A DNA stretch of 64,000 bases from Brevifilum sp029548365 (GTDB lineage Bacteria; Chloroflexota; Anaerolineae; Anaerolineales; Anaerolineaceae), in the NCBI GenBank assembly GCA_035376985.1, contig DAOSSA010000002.1:1-64000 (forward strand), in the 5' to 3' direction. Made by a program: the position numbers and the translations under genes. Numbering within the stretch: position 1 is the stretch's first letter; every line of letters starts with the position of its first letter. Of the stretch, positions 25,933-34,200 are shown piece after piece. The notes under the pieces were generated by a model, which saw nothing but the letters and a program-made list of their open reading frames with translations, had not been told where the DNA came from and ran no database searches.

Positions 25933-25958
25933 AAAACCCCCTCAGTAAAGGGGGTTTT
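25933..25958 (-). terminator. Rho-independent terminator after SSB
   Basis: Stem AAAACCCCCT / AGGGGGTTTT with a 6-nt loop, 20 bp past the SSB stop, with flanking A and T runs so that it can work on the minus strand. Confidence 0.8.
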
Positions 25959-25977
25959 GTCTAGAGGATGAGGGGAG

Positions 25978-26355
25978 CTAAAACGGAATTGCTTCGGCTT
26001 CGAGATCCAACTCTTGAGTGTTGCCGTGACCGTTAGCGCTACCAAGAAATCGAACTGAGGTGGCGACGATGTTGGTGAAATAACGCGTTTCACCATCTGA
26101 ACTTTCAGATTTTGAGTATTGAATGCGCCCCTCGACTAAAACCTGGCGCCCTTTGGAAAGGTATTGGCTACATACCTCTGCTAGCCGACCCCAAACGGTG
26201 ATTCGATGCCATTCAGTGCTTTCCTGGCGTTCTCCTTCGGGGTTAATGTAGCTATGATTGGTTGCAAGTGGGAAATTGGCAACCATCTTCCCTGTGGGAG
26301 TGTACCGACTTTCTGGATCAGCCCCTAACCTACCGCATAAAACAACTTTATTCAT
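25978..26355 (-). CDS. ssb: Single-stranded DNA-binding protein
   Basis: A 125-aa SSB with the OB-fold start MNKVVLCGRLGADPE, the WHRITVWGRLAE core strand (near residue 49) and GRQVLVEGRIQY. It ends in the short acidic tail EAEAIPF, the usual docking tip for partner proteins. The linker is short compared with chromosomal SSBs, as in many phage and plasmid copies. An AAAGGAG site precedes the ATG. A TGCC-loop-GGCA hairpin lies 61 bp upstream. It would protect single-stranded DNA during replication, recombination or transfer of the element and fits with the Sak4-like ATPase at the other end. Confidence 0.95.
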   Translation of the reverse strand: MNKVVLCGRLGADPESRYTPTGKMVANFPLATNHSYINPEGERQESTEWHRITVWGRLAEVCSQYLSKGRQVLVEGRIQYSKSESSDGETRYFTNIVATSVRFLGSANGHGNTQELDLEAEAIPF

Positions 26356-26415
26356 AATATTCTCCTTTCGTTTGACTTGTTGGGATTATTCGGGTTGTCA
26401 CCCGCAAGGAAACTA

Positions 26416-26427
26416 TGCCGTAAGGCA
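26416..26427 (-). promoter_or_regulatory. Leader hairpin upstream of SSB
   Basis: TGCCGTAAGGCA (TGCC-TTAC-GGCA in the transcript), 61 bp before the SSB start. It is a member of the element-wide hairpin family. Confidence 0.5.
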
Positions 26428-26534
26428 AATTAGCTCTAGATGATCAATAAACCAAGTGACAATAAATTGGTTTGTTGTAGTACTAATAATGATTTAGTTA
26501 AATCGCTTCCCCTTTTTGATGAAAAATGGCTGTA

Positions 26535-26759
26535 TCAGCTTATAGATTTGAACTTCCTTTCAACCTTTCTCCAAATTGTTTGTTGTTTATCAAGTTTTTT
26601 AGATTTGAATTGGTTATATTCCAACTTATAGTGCTTTTTCATATTCGGTGAAAGGTTAAAATTTCCAACAGCTTTGGACTCCGCTGAATCAGCAATGCGC
26701 TCTAAATCATATTCAATGACTGCATTGCCATAAATATTGTTGGTAATTAATGGTTTCAT
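26535..26759 (-). CDS. Small hypothetical protein (74 aa)
   Basis: Starts at 26759 with AAAGGAG upstream. The product is basic (about a fifth Lys/Arg in the second half, e.g. YNQFKSKKLDKQQTIWRKVERK) after an acidic N-terminus. Nothing in it is recognised. A variant of the leader hairpin lies 61 bp upstream, the same distance as for SSB, which supports it as a real and co-regulated gene. The basic tail is compatible with nucleic-acid binding, but this is a guess. Confidence 0.6.
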   Translation of the reverse strand: MKPLITNNIYGNAVIEYDLERIADSAESKAVGNFNLSPNMKKHYKLEYNQFKSKKLDKQQTIWRKVERKFKSIS

Positions 26760-26819
26760 TTATTACAGTCTCCTTTTGTGTTAATAAAGATGGGTATGGG
26801 CGGCTAAATAAGAGTACAG

Positions 26820-26834
26820 TGCCGTGTTAAGGCA
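26820..26834 (-). promoter_or_regulatory. Leader hairpin variant upstream of the 74-aa gene
   Basis: TGCCGTGTTAAGGCA: the same TGCC/GGCA stem with a 7-nt loop, 61 bp before the start codon at 26759. Confidence 0.4.
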
Positions 26835-27003
26835 TAGTATTAATTATTCTTATAAGTGGATCGTATATTACGAGATATTCTGAACTTTTTGCCGTAACGG
26901 AGAGGAATTAAAGAATACCTTAGAATTTTCCTTTCCATTGGTTCCGTTGATATAGAAGAGAATAGTCAAAGTGTAAGAATTGTATAACAATCGTAATAAA
27001 CAC

Positions 27004-27032
27004 TTGACATTAGAGAAAATATTAGGTATAAT
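27004..27032 (+). promoter_or_regulatory. Perfect sigma-70 consensus promoter without a downstream gene
   Basis: TTGACA, a 17-bp spacer and TATAAT on the plus strand. No plus-strand gene follows for about 15 kb. The transcript would run towards, and antisense to, the RNase H-like gene (27347-27781). A non-coding or antisense RNA is the simplest reading. Confidence 0.65.
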
Positions 27033-27346
27033 TAGCTTAGGTCATGGGTGTAGCAAGGAAAATTGAAATTTAAATGCATATTCCCTAACAAAATATATTG
27101 TTTGATCGCTCTAAAAATTTTGTAATTATTTTCCATTTCTCATTGTCGCAGAGCAAAATTTTTATATTTTATTACCCCCTATTGAGATAGTTGTTTTAAT
27201 GAGCCTCCTCTTCGCCGTGACAGAAGTAGGAATTGTTTATTTGAAAGAAAATGAAAGAAAAGCATTTATTTGAAAGAATATCGTTTAACGCACGAATCGT
27301 TGAAGACAAATTTAAAAAGGCGGTAATCGACTGCGTGTAAATTCCA

Positions 27347-27781
27347 TTAGCTTGGGACTGCAGCTCGAGCAATCTTGTTGACGAAACTTAATAAATCATC
27401 GCCTGAGCAGCCTTTGATCCATACCGCAGAAATTTTGTGTGTTTCAGCGTAATCATAAATCTGTTTCCAAAGATCAAGATGAACCGGCTCATCACCAGAA
27501 GATCTACGCCAGCTCTGCTGAGCCCATTTATGCATCCACATTGTTATGCCTTGAACAACCAAGCGGGAATTTGAAAAGACCACAACATTGCAAGGCGTTT
27601 TGAGTGCTTTTAAACTTTCTGCTACAGCAGTAAGCTCCATCCTGTGGTTGGTCGTGTTCTTCGCACCGCCTGAAACGGACTTTGATTTACCGTTACACTG
27701 CATTAGTGCTGCGTACCCGCCATTCCCGGAATCTCCTCGACAGATTCCGTCAGTATGAATAGTGACATTATATTTCATCAT
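27347..27781 (-). CDS. RNase HI-fold protein lacking catalytic residues
   Basis: A 144-aa RNase HI homologue, started at the ATG at 27781, 7 bp after GGAG (an ATG at 27787 is too close). Numbering falls one ahead of E. coli RNase HI: the first two carboxylates are kept (D11 in HTDG, E49 in RMELTA). The D70 equivalent is N71 (FSNSRLV), the H124 equivalent is C125 (KGCSGD) and the D134 equivalent is N135 (SFVNKIA). D70N is known to inactivate the E. coli enzyme. So this is probably a non-catalytic RNA/DNA-hybrid binder, a repurposed enzyme, or a decaying copy. It lies among the element's SSB and recombination genes. Strong antisense promoter nearby at 27004. Confidence 0.8.
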   Translation of the reverse strand: MMKYNVTIHTDGICRGDSGNGGYAALMQCNGKSKSVSGGAKNTTNHRMELTAVAESLKALKTPCNVVVFSNSRLVVQGITMWMHKWAQQSWRRSSGDEPVHLDLWKQIYDYAETHKISAVWIKGCSGDDLLSFVNKIARAAVPS

Positions 27782-28268
27782 AATCATTCTCCTTTTGTAA
27801 AAAATCAGAAATTATTATTGAATTTACACAAAAAAAACCATAAATCCAAGAGATGTAGGTTTATCGGTAGTTTGGCATCTTCGCCCTTTAAATTTTCTTA
27901 CCTGGATTTTTTGGGTATCTATTATGTCTAGCACTACTATGGGAGCGACTAAATTGCACCCAGATTTCTTGGTTACGGCAGAACCGCAACGTGTCTAATA
28001 TATTTGATTGAAGTCTGCTTCTTCGAGAAATTATATATACAAAATTTTTTCTCCAGGCGTAGAAGCCAAACCTCTTATGTAAAGAGGTTTTCAATTCTAT
28101 ATGATTTGTCTTCGAGAAGCAAAGACCAAATGGAGGCTTATCAATCAATCAGGGTTGTAATGGGTGAGGGGCTTTTTGCCAACAACAATCAATTAGCCCC
28201 TTATTCAGCCCGTTGTGTGCTAATCGAAAGAGAATTGTGAAGATGTCCTTAGCTTCGGGAAAAAAACA
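27782..28268. other. Non-coding gap, no gene supported
   Basis: Short frames on both strands lack ribosome sites. A reverse-oriented TGCCGTAAC motif is at 27972-27980. Nothing else is recognised. Confidence 0.45.
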
Positions 28269-28799
28269 TCATTTATTCTCTTCGAGTTTGCGTAATACTT
28301 TTGTTAACTTGTCCATTGCGTTCTCTCGTTTTAAATTGATCACGGGAATTTCGCAGTCCCGTGCGATCTTTATGCACAAACCTGCAGGACCTGTGCGTCT
28401 GTTGACATGCGCCGCTGATTCAGCGCCATTGCCCGTCCAACAAATTAGAAATTTCGAAGGATTAATCAAATCTTGTCCAAAAACGAGCATGACACTTATA
28501 GCATAATAATTTTTTAATCTAGGTGATAAAGTACCCCAATCGCCAATATACATCTTTGCTATGTTGATCGCATATGGAGTGATATCATCGTAACTATAAT
28601 AATCTGTTTTTAATTCATTTTTTGAAGGAAACCTTTTGTAGTAATTTTCTACGCCCATCCTAAATGCACGTTCAGCAGGACAATCGCTTCTTCCTGTCCT
28701 AAGCGTATAACCCATTTTTGCCAAATATTCTGCAACCCAGGACATGTTTTTCATCGCGTCGTATGGAATACCTTTTGAGCCTATCCCAGTGTAATACAT
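28269..28799 (-). CDS. DprA/SLOG-like nucleotide-binding protein
   Basis: A 176-aa protein of the SLOG/DprA-like Rossmann type common in phages and mobile elements. It begins MYYTGIGSKGIP, continues with the LRTGRSDCPAERAFRMG segment (usual form SGGAxGAD..A), and ends with a mobile-element signature, LICWTGNGAE followed by NRRTGPAGLCIKIA and IPVINL. SLOG proteins bind nucleotides or single-stranded DNA. The conserved Gly-Gly of the first loop is replaced by G-R-S-D here, so ligand binding may differ. AGAGG precedes the ATG at 28799. It probably acts in element DNA processing or nucleotide sensing. An effector role in defence is possible but unsupported. Confidence 0.7.
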   Translation of the reverse strand: MYYTGIGSKGIPYDAMKNMSWVAEYLAKMGYTLRTGRSDCPAERAFRMGVENYYKRFPSKNELKTDYYSYDDITPYAINIAKMYIGDWGTLSPRLKNYYAISVMLVFGQDLINPSKFLICWTGNGAESAAHVNRRTGPAGLCIKIARDCEIPVINLKRENAMDKLTKVLRKLEENK

Positions 28800-29673
28800 A
28801 ATAAACCTCTTGTAGCATATGAATTACATTCATTGCTTATTGTATCCAAGTGTTCAAGTTGTGTCAAGCGTATAGACAAAGATGACTCATAATTTATACA
28901 CAAGCAGTTAAAAAATATAAAGTTAATGAACAATCATTGAAAACACTATTTTGAAGCACATTATTTGATAATGCCATCTTGATTTCAGAAGTGCACCAAA
29001 ATATTTATTAGCCTCCTCTTTTTGCGTAAGACGGTCACAGCAGGCGATAAATGCTGCAAGCTCTTCATTGAAAAACAATTGTAAGAACTGAGCCTTATCA
29101 AATCCTCTTCGGAAAATATTTTAACGATCCGCAATAAAATAGAGTTAAAGGCGGACATAAATGTGTTCGATCAGCATATTTCACTTCATCGCAAATTTGA
29201 AGTGAAAACGAATACTGATATTATCACACCATGGGAGTCCTTACTGATCGTTACAAACCCATCTGCGAAGCAAGATTAAGAATGTTGCAACATAAGAAGT
29301 TTCTGACGTCGGAAATAGGGGATTAGCATGTTGTAAAAGAATAAGTAATAAAGATACTGATATGTTATTTTTATATGTTTTTCCAAGAGCTTAAGAAAAT
29401 GGAATTGGCTCAAAACATGAGCAAACTTGTTTGACACAATATAACAGAGCGAGGGAGGGGGTGGGATGTTCACTTTAACATTAAGATATAAAGATAATAT
29501 ATCACCATGACTCTGCAAAGGAAAAACTTTTAATAAAACTACTGACAATCGATTATGTTTGTCTTTGTTAATTACAAATTGATTGACACAATATTATTTA
29601 CCATATTTTAGGATGGATATGATCAAATATTGGTTATTCAGTGATGATTCATTTTGAGAAGTGAGATCCTGGA
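28800..29673. other. Large AT-rich non-coding stretch
   Basis: No gene or RNA is recognised over 870 bp. It contains one copy of the 16-bp palindrome (29300-29315) and marks the boundary between the core genes and the defence cargo. Confidence 0.5.
29300..29315. repeat. 16-bp dispersed palindrome, copy 3
   Basis: TTTCTGACGTCGGAAA, intergenic; the reverse complement of copies 1 and 2. Confidence 0.9.
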
Positions 29674-30873
29674 TTATTCTGTTCCCTGATTTAAATAAGC
29701 GACAATTTTGTCTGTGGGAGCATAAGTACCCTCACCAGGTATAAAAACAATGTCATCGCGGTGGCAAAAATACAATTTTTCCCAACGGGTGTTAGTTTTG
29801 TACCATGTACTCAGTGTTTTTGCTTGCTTTTCTTCCCACTCTTGTAAGAGTAATTTGTTTGTGTGTTCCCACTCTTTTAGAATTTTCACTTCTTCTTCAT
29901 GCCAATTTTTAAGTATCTGGGAATTTTCGGTTTCCCAACTGTCAAGTAATTTTTGATTTTCATCTTTCCAATCATCTAACATACTCGAATTGGCATGTTC
30001 CCAATCAAGAATTTTTGTGTGCTGGCGCTTTAATAATGAGAAATTCTTATTATGTATTATCACAGAAATGAAATTCATTGCAAGGATATAAAGACCAATA
30101 ATGGCTGGAATAAATCCTATTGCCAGAATCATTGCTCCTGTTCCGAGTGATTCTTTAAATACTCCACCAAATAATGAAACTAAGATGCACCCGCCAGAGA
30201 GAAAAAATAATAGAAATGGAATAATTGCTGCGGTGATTGAAAATTTTCTCTGGTCAAAATTGTTGACGAGCTGTTCAATTCGCATATCTGATTCAGGTAT
30301 TGCTTTTTTGGCTGAAAGCCCCAAAAAAACCAGTAATACGCAAAAAAATAATGTGATCGTTGCCAGGACACTTAAAAATACACTTGCAGCAACTTCAAAT
30401 TCATCAAATAAAATTCCAAGTGATGCTAACGCAAACACATAGGTAATGAGCAAAAGTGCCAACCCGATGATTAAGTAAATTACCTTAGGCTTTCTGATAA
30501 ATAATTTTGGTTTGGGTAACGGAATTGGTTTTGGTGTTGGTTTTGGCTTTGGCAGCAAATCAGGTTTTGGCGGCAACACTGGTTTTTTTAGTGGCTCTGG
30601 TTTTGGGTCAGTAGTAGGAAGAATTGGTTTAGCAAGGCTTTTAACCAGATCTGTATCCTTTGAATGACTTCTTAAAATAACTGATACTTTTTCTACCCGA
30701 TCATTTCTACCGCATTTCGGGCACCGAGCAAAAGATTCCAATGTCACGGAACCACCTTCGCGTCGAACCAGGTGCTCGCTTCCACAATGCCTGCAATTCA
30801 GAATGTTTGCATCGGCATTCACCTCTAATTTTCCACCGCATGATGGACAATTCAAAGAAATTAAATCTTTCAT
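29674..30873 (-). CDS. Zinc-ribbon membrane protein with Trp hendecad repeats
   Basis: A 399-aa protein of unusual build. Residues 1-60 hold three CxxC motifs (CPSC, CRHC, CPKC), i.e. one or more zinc ribbons. Then follows a Pro/Lys-rich linker with repeated KP steps (about 85-120) and four hydrophobic helices (about 125-270). After these come seven consecutive 11-residue units, each with a Trp in the same place (LDWEHANSSM, LDDWKDENQKL, LDSWETENSQI and so on, about 280-360), which should form a hendecad coiled coil. A conserved-looking end FCHRDDIVFIPGEG follows. No enzyme motif is seen. A membrane-bound sensor or scaffold is plausible. No ribosome site precedes the start, which lies inside an 11-bp inverted repeat. 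Cargo region, alone. Confidence 0.7.
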   Translation of the reverse strand: MKDLISLNCPSCGGKLEVNADANILNCRHCGSEHLVRREGGSVTLESFARCPKCGRNDRVEKVSVILRSHSKDTDLVKSLAKPILPTTDPKPEPLKKPVLPPKPDLLPKPKPTPKPIPLPKPKLFIRKPKVIYLIIGLALLLITYVFALASLGILFDEFEVAASVFLSVLATITLFFCVLLVFLGLSAKKAIPESDMRIEQLVNNFDQRKFSITAAIIPFLLFFLSGGCILVSLFGGVFKESLGTGAMILAIGFIPAIIGLYILAMNFISVIIHNKNFSLLKRQHTKILDWEHANSSMLDDWKDENQKLLDSWETENSQILKNWHEEEVKILKEWEHTNKLLLQEWEEKQAKTLSTWYKTNTRWEKLYFCHRDDIVFIPGEGTYAPTDKIVAYLNQGTE

Positions 30874-30896
30874 GATATGGATATTATATCATGAAA
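30868..30896. promoter_or_regulatory. Inverted repeat over the start codon of the zinc-ribbon gene
   Basis: TTTCATGATAT, 7-bp spacer, ATATCATGAAA: perfect 11-bp arms. The minus strand also reads TATAAT 9 bp before the ATG, so the message may be nearly leaderless and the repeat could be an operator. Confidence 0.5.
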
Positions 30897-31937
30897 AATT
30901 ATGTACTTAATTAATTATTAAAAAGCGAAACCTTCCACCAAGGAAAGTGATCGCTGGAGCATTCTAAAAGTAGTATAATTGCTACAAATCGGTTACAGTA
31001 AATAACACACACAAATACACCCTATCATGCAAAAGCATGCCTCTACGTGCTTCCTGTGGCTTCTGGTGCCATTCTGGCACATGATGGAGAAAGAATTTGG
31101 TGGAAGGAATTCGTTAATAATAAAGATTTGCTGCCAAAGAATAATATTTTTATGAGTTGGAAATAACATAAAAGATTTACAAGGCACGAGTAATTGCGCG
31201 ATGCTAAAAAAGTATTATGCCCATGGACAAGATGCTGAAGCAGGAAATATTTACTACAAAGGAAATGAAAAAGACTTTGGTTCTCTCGGGCATTGATTTT
31301 TATTAATAATTATCCCTGGTTATGGCGTAATTAGTGTTTTTGAGTTTGAAGCTTATCTATTTTTACACTATTTAAAACCAGCGAATCAACTAAACTTATC
31401 GAATGGTAGGATGCTGTTATCATGATGAGCTATTTCAAAAATATGCATAGGATCCGGGCACGGTAAGGATTGCATTCCCGTTACGGCAATCAGCAATAAG
31501 TATTTCTTAAGTCAAGACCAACAACTGGATATGGGTGAGTGTTCAATTCGATTTTGTGATCGAATATTTGGTTTTACATTATTAGAACAATTACTGCGTG
31601 TTCTATTTAATCTCACGGCAATTAATAGAGATGAATTGTACCAAGATTATTAAATATCGGTGAAGAAGATGGCAAGAATTAAAAAGAAGAGGAATAACAT
31701 TGGAAAAAGCGTTCTTCCTGATAACCCAAAACCTCAGTGGAACTTATTGAAATATAAACTCATTTCCTTTTTAAAATACCCAAAAGGATCCTGTGTAATT
31801 GTAGGTTCGCATATTTGTTGTGGTTTATTGCAGAAACTCTGCCCCTATGTTTTATAATAGCCAATGTTCTTATTGGTTGTTAGTTCGATTGTTAAACAAT
31901 TAACGAATTCTCGTGTAGATAAAATATAAAAAAATTG
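30897..31937. other. About 1 kb without an intact gene; traces of decayed coding
   Basis: Several protein-like fragments on the plus strand lack starts and switch frame: LPVASGAILAHDGERIWWKE ending at about 31167, a neighbouring fragment ending GSLGH at about 31295, and a 74-codon open stretch ending in DELYQDY at about 31652. A TGCCGTAAC motif lies in reverse at 31480-31488. I take this as a graveyard of one or more cargo genes but cannot name them. Confidence 0.35.
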
Positions 31938-33857
31938 CTAGATCAAGTAAATATTGTTTTCAACTCGATATCTCATTGTCATTAATTTGAATAAACCTGG
32001 GAAATGAGAGTGATAATGACTTTTTGCTTTTTTATAATATATTTTATATTTGCTATTACTAATTCCATAATAATACAAATATAGAGCTAGATAAATATTG
32101 CCCTTTCCATGAAGTTCGTTACTAAAATCAAAAAATAGAAGCCCATCTTCTAGAATTGTCAAATAGTTACTAGCTTCAGAAAATTTTTTTTGAAAACACA
32201 GGACCTCTACAGATCTGCAAGCAGAAAGAAAGGCGTGACCTCTCGCTGTTTCAGTATTTCTAGCCACCTGGGAATAATATTTAAAGGCTTTGTTTTCCAA
32301 TATTTTTAAAATAGCACCCATAAATGCGATAACTATCTTGTCGAAAATTCTTAATACCCTATTTGATAAATATCTTTTAACAACTTTCGAATCGAAATGA
32401 CGTTTGGAACCTAATACAAGCTTTAGATAGATAATGGATGGAAAAAACAGGTATCCTCCGAGGAAATCGTAAAAATCTGCCTTTTCAAAAAGAAAGAGCT
32501 GAAATTCATCGCCACTAAATGATGTTGGGTTGTTAGATAACCGCTTATTTAATTTATTTTTTTCAATAATGTAATCAAAAAATATAAATATATTATATGG
32601 TTCTCGTTTTAATATCCCCAAAAGGGTACTTATACGTAATATGTAATAAGAAAGATTATTGCCCGAAAGTTTAATGCATTGATTTGAATACTTAAGAGCT
32701 TTTCTACTATGATCAAGTCTCTCGTATAAGTGAGCCAATATCCTCGCTCTATTAAAATTTATCAAATTGTTATTAGATTTGTAATTACATTTCCAATATT
32801 TGTCACTTAAGGTGTTGAGAGCGAGTTCTCTTTCATTCAGGATATCTAACAAATCACTCATTAATAATAATGATATGCTGGAAGAATTAATTAAATTCTG
32901 GATTTTATTTTCAATATACTTTATATTTTCGCTGAGTGATGTTATGTGCCCTTTATTACAAATATCTTCGAGGGTGCCTCTGTTGTTGTTTCCAATAACG
33001 TTAAAAATTACGTCTGAAAAACAGGTTTCATTAAGCACTTCTTCATTTCTTATAATATGCAAAAAATCTGTATTTTTGTGAGCCTTAAGGTTTTGTACCC
33101 TATCAGGAATTCTTTCGTTTATATCGTGAGAGTACCAAATTATTTTTGTTCCAAAATTTTCTATATAACGAAATGTGTCAATATCATTGTTACTATATCC
33201 TGCACAAAAAACTGGTTTTGATCCCAGATGTTTTATAAAAATGTCGGCTTTTTGATGTGGCAGAAAAGATCTAACCTTTGAAGTTGCCGCGTTTAGATGT
33301 CCCAAATCTTCAGAATCATTTGGCAAAAAACCGTTATGCAAATGAAAAACGGGAATATCTTTATTATTAGCGTCATATTTATAATAATAATAATCCTCAT
33401 CTTTCAAGTATGCTGTGTAAGGAATGCCAAGGATTTTCATCGCTGATTCATGCAATAGATCAAAATTCAGGGTAAAAATCGCCTTAACAAAACCCAATTT
33501 ACATAATAAAGCAATTGTGAGGTGATCAAGATTTGGAAAAGCTTTTGTAAATATCCGCAAGCATTCGAAAACATTTGTTATTCCATTTCTGATAAACACC
33601 TCAAACAAAGTTTCCATTTTAATTTCATAGAAATGATTGGTTAAACAAATTTCGATGCTTCCTTTATATTTAAAATCTTCATCGACAAAAGAAAGCAATG
33701 AGGTTAAAATAGCTCTTTTAATTTGGTTTGAAACTGGTATTGATGATGGAGGAGATACAGAAATTCCAGCCCCTGTAAAAATTATACAACCTTGTTGAAG
33801 CCAATCGTTTAACAAAACACGTTTTTGCCTAGCATCATTGGCTGTATATTTGTTCAT
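31938..33857 (-). CDS. SIR2-domain defence-type protein
   Basis: A 639-aa protein with an N-terminal SIR2 NAD-binding domain: GAGIS (29-33), the T-x-N-x-D motif TLNFD (129-133), catalytic His in FHLHNG (171-176) and GYSNND (220-225). The remaining 400 residues are helical and TPR-like. Proteins with this layout are frequent in anti-phage systems (for example DSR and Avs-associated SIR2), where they deplete NAD on infection. No partner gene such as an Argonaute or HerA is adjacent; the next gene is McrC, 343 bp away. A stand-alone abortive-infection NADase is the likely role. The sensing mode is unknown. Confidence 0.8.
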   Translation of the reverse strand: MNKYTANDARQKRVLLNDWLQQGCIIFTGAGISVSPPSSIPVSNQIKRAILTSLLSFVDEDFKYKGSIEICLTNHFYEIKMETLFEVFIRNGITNVFECLRIFTKAFPNLDHLTIALLCKLGFVKAIFTLNFDLLHESAMKILGIPYTAYLKDEDYYYYKYDANNKDIPVFHLHNGFLPNDSEDLGHLNAATSKVRSFLPHQKADIFIKHLGSKPVFCAGYSNNDIDTFRYIENFGTKIIWYSHDINERIPDRVQNLKAHKNTDFLHIIRNEEVLNETCFSDVIFNVIGNNNRGTLEDICNKGHITSLSENIKYIENKIQNLINSSSISLLLMSDLLDILNERELALNTLSDKYWKCNYKSNNNLINFNRARILAHLYERLDHSRKALKYSNQCIKLSGNNLSYYILRISTLLGILKREPYNIFIFFDYIIEKNKLNKRLSNNPTSFSGDEFQLFLFEKADFYDFLGGYLFFPSIIYLKLVLGSKRHFDSKVVKRYLSNRVLRIFDKIVIAFMGAILKILENKAFKYYSQVARNTETARGHAFLSACRSVEVLCFQKKFSEASNYLTILEDGLLFFDFSNELHGKGNIYLALYLYYYGISNSKYKIYYKKAKSHYHSHFPGLFKLMTMRYRVENNIYLI

Positions 33858-34200
33858 ATGAGAAATCCCTTATCACAAAGCAGCAACTTTTGTTACCTGA
33901 TTTTATTTTTTTAACCAATTTAAAATTATATCTAATGCTTATGCTACGATTCTTTGCTAAGAAATAAAAAATTAATCTTAGAAACAATCCCAATCAAGTA
34001 GAAAAACGTTTCTTTTCTATATACCTTCATGATTCAGTAATAGGACTAAAGTCCAAATCGATACGACAATGATTTAATGGATAATATAAGTAGAAGCCAA
34101 TAGTTTCTTGCACACTATTTTTATTTTTTTTTGAGATCCATAATCGTTAATTGTGAATTGGTTTAATTGTAATAAATAGAAAGTATAAATATTTAAAGCA
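33858..34200. other. AT-rich spacer, no gene seen
   Basis: It contains only A/T-rich sequence between SIR2 and McrC. No terminator hairpin or motif is recognised. Confidence 0.5.

Larger units (their letters stand above)
26760..27346. other. 587-bp non-coding stretch with motifs
   Basis: No gene is seen. It holds the leader hairpin variant (26820-26834), a TGCCGTAAC motif (26890-26898) and a perfect consensus plus-strand promoter (27004-27032) with no reading frame behind it. A small RNA or the element's replication or transfer origin are both possible. Confidence 0.45.

Noticed and set aside
31660..31857. 65-codon plus-strand frame upstream of SIR2
   Set aside because: Lys-rich start and odd composition in a decayed stretch; no supporting homology pattern. 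Kept only as part of the graveyard note.
33003..33020. Possible eighth palindrome copy filling the 8.3-kb gap
   Set aside because: Only the right half (ACGTC-x-GAAA) resembles the motif; the left arm is A-rich and does not pair.
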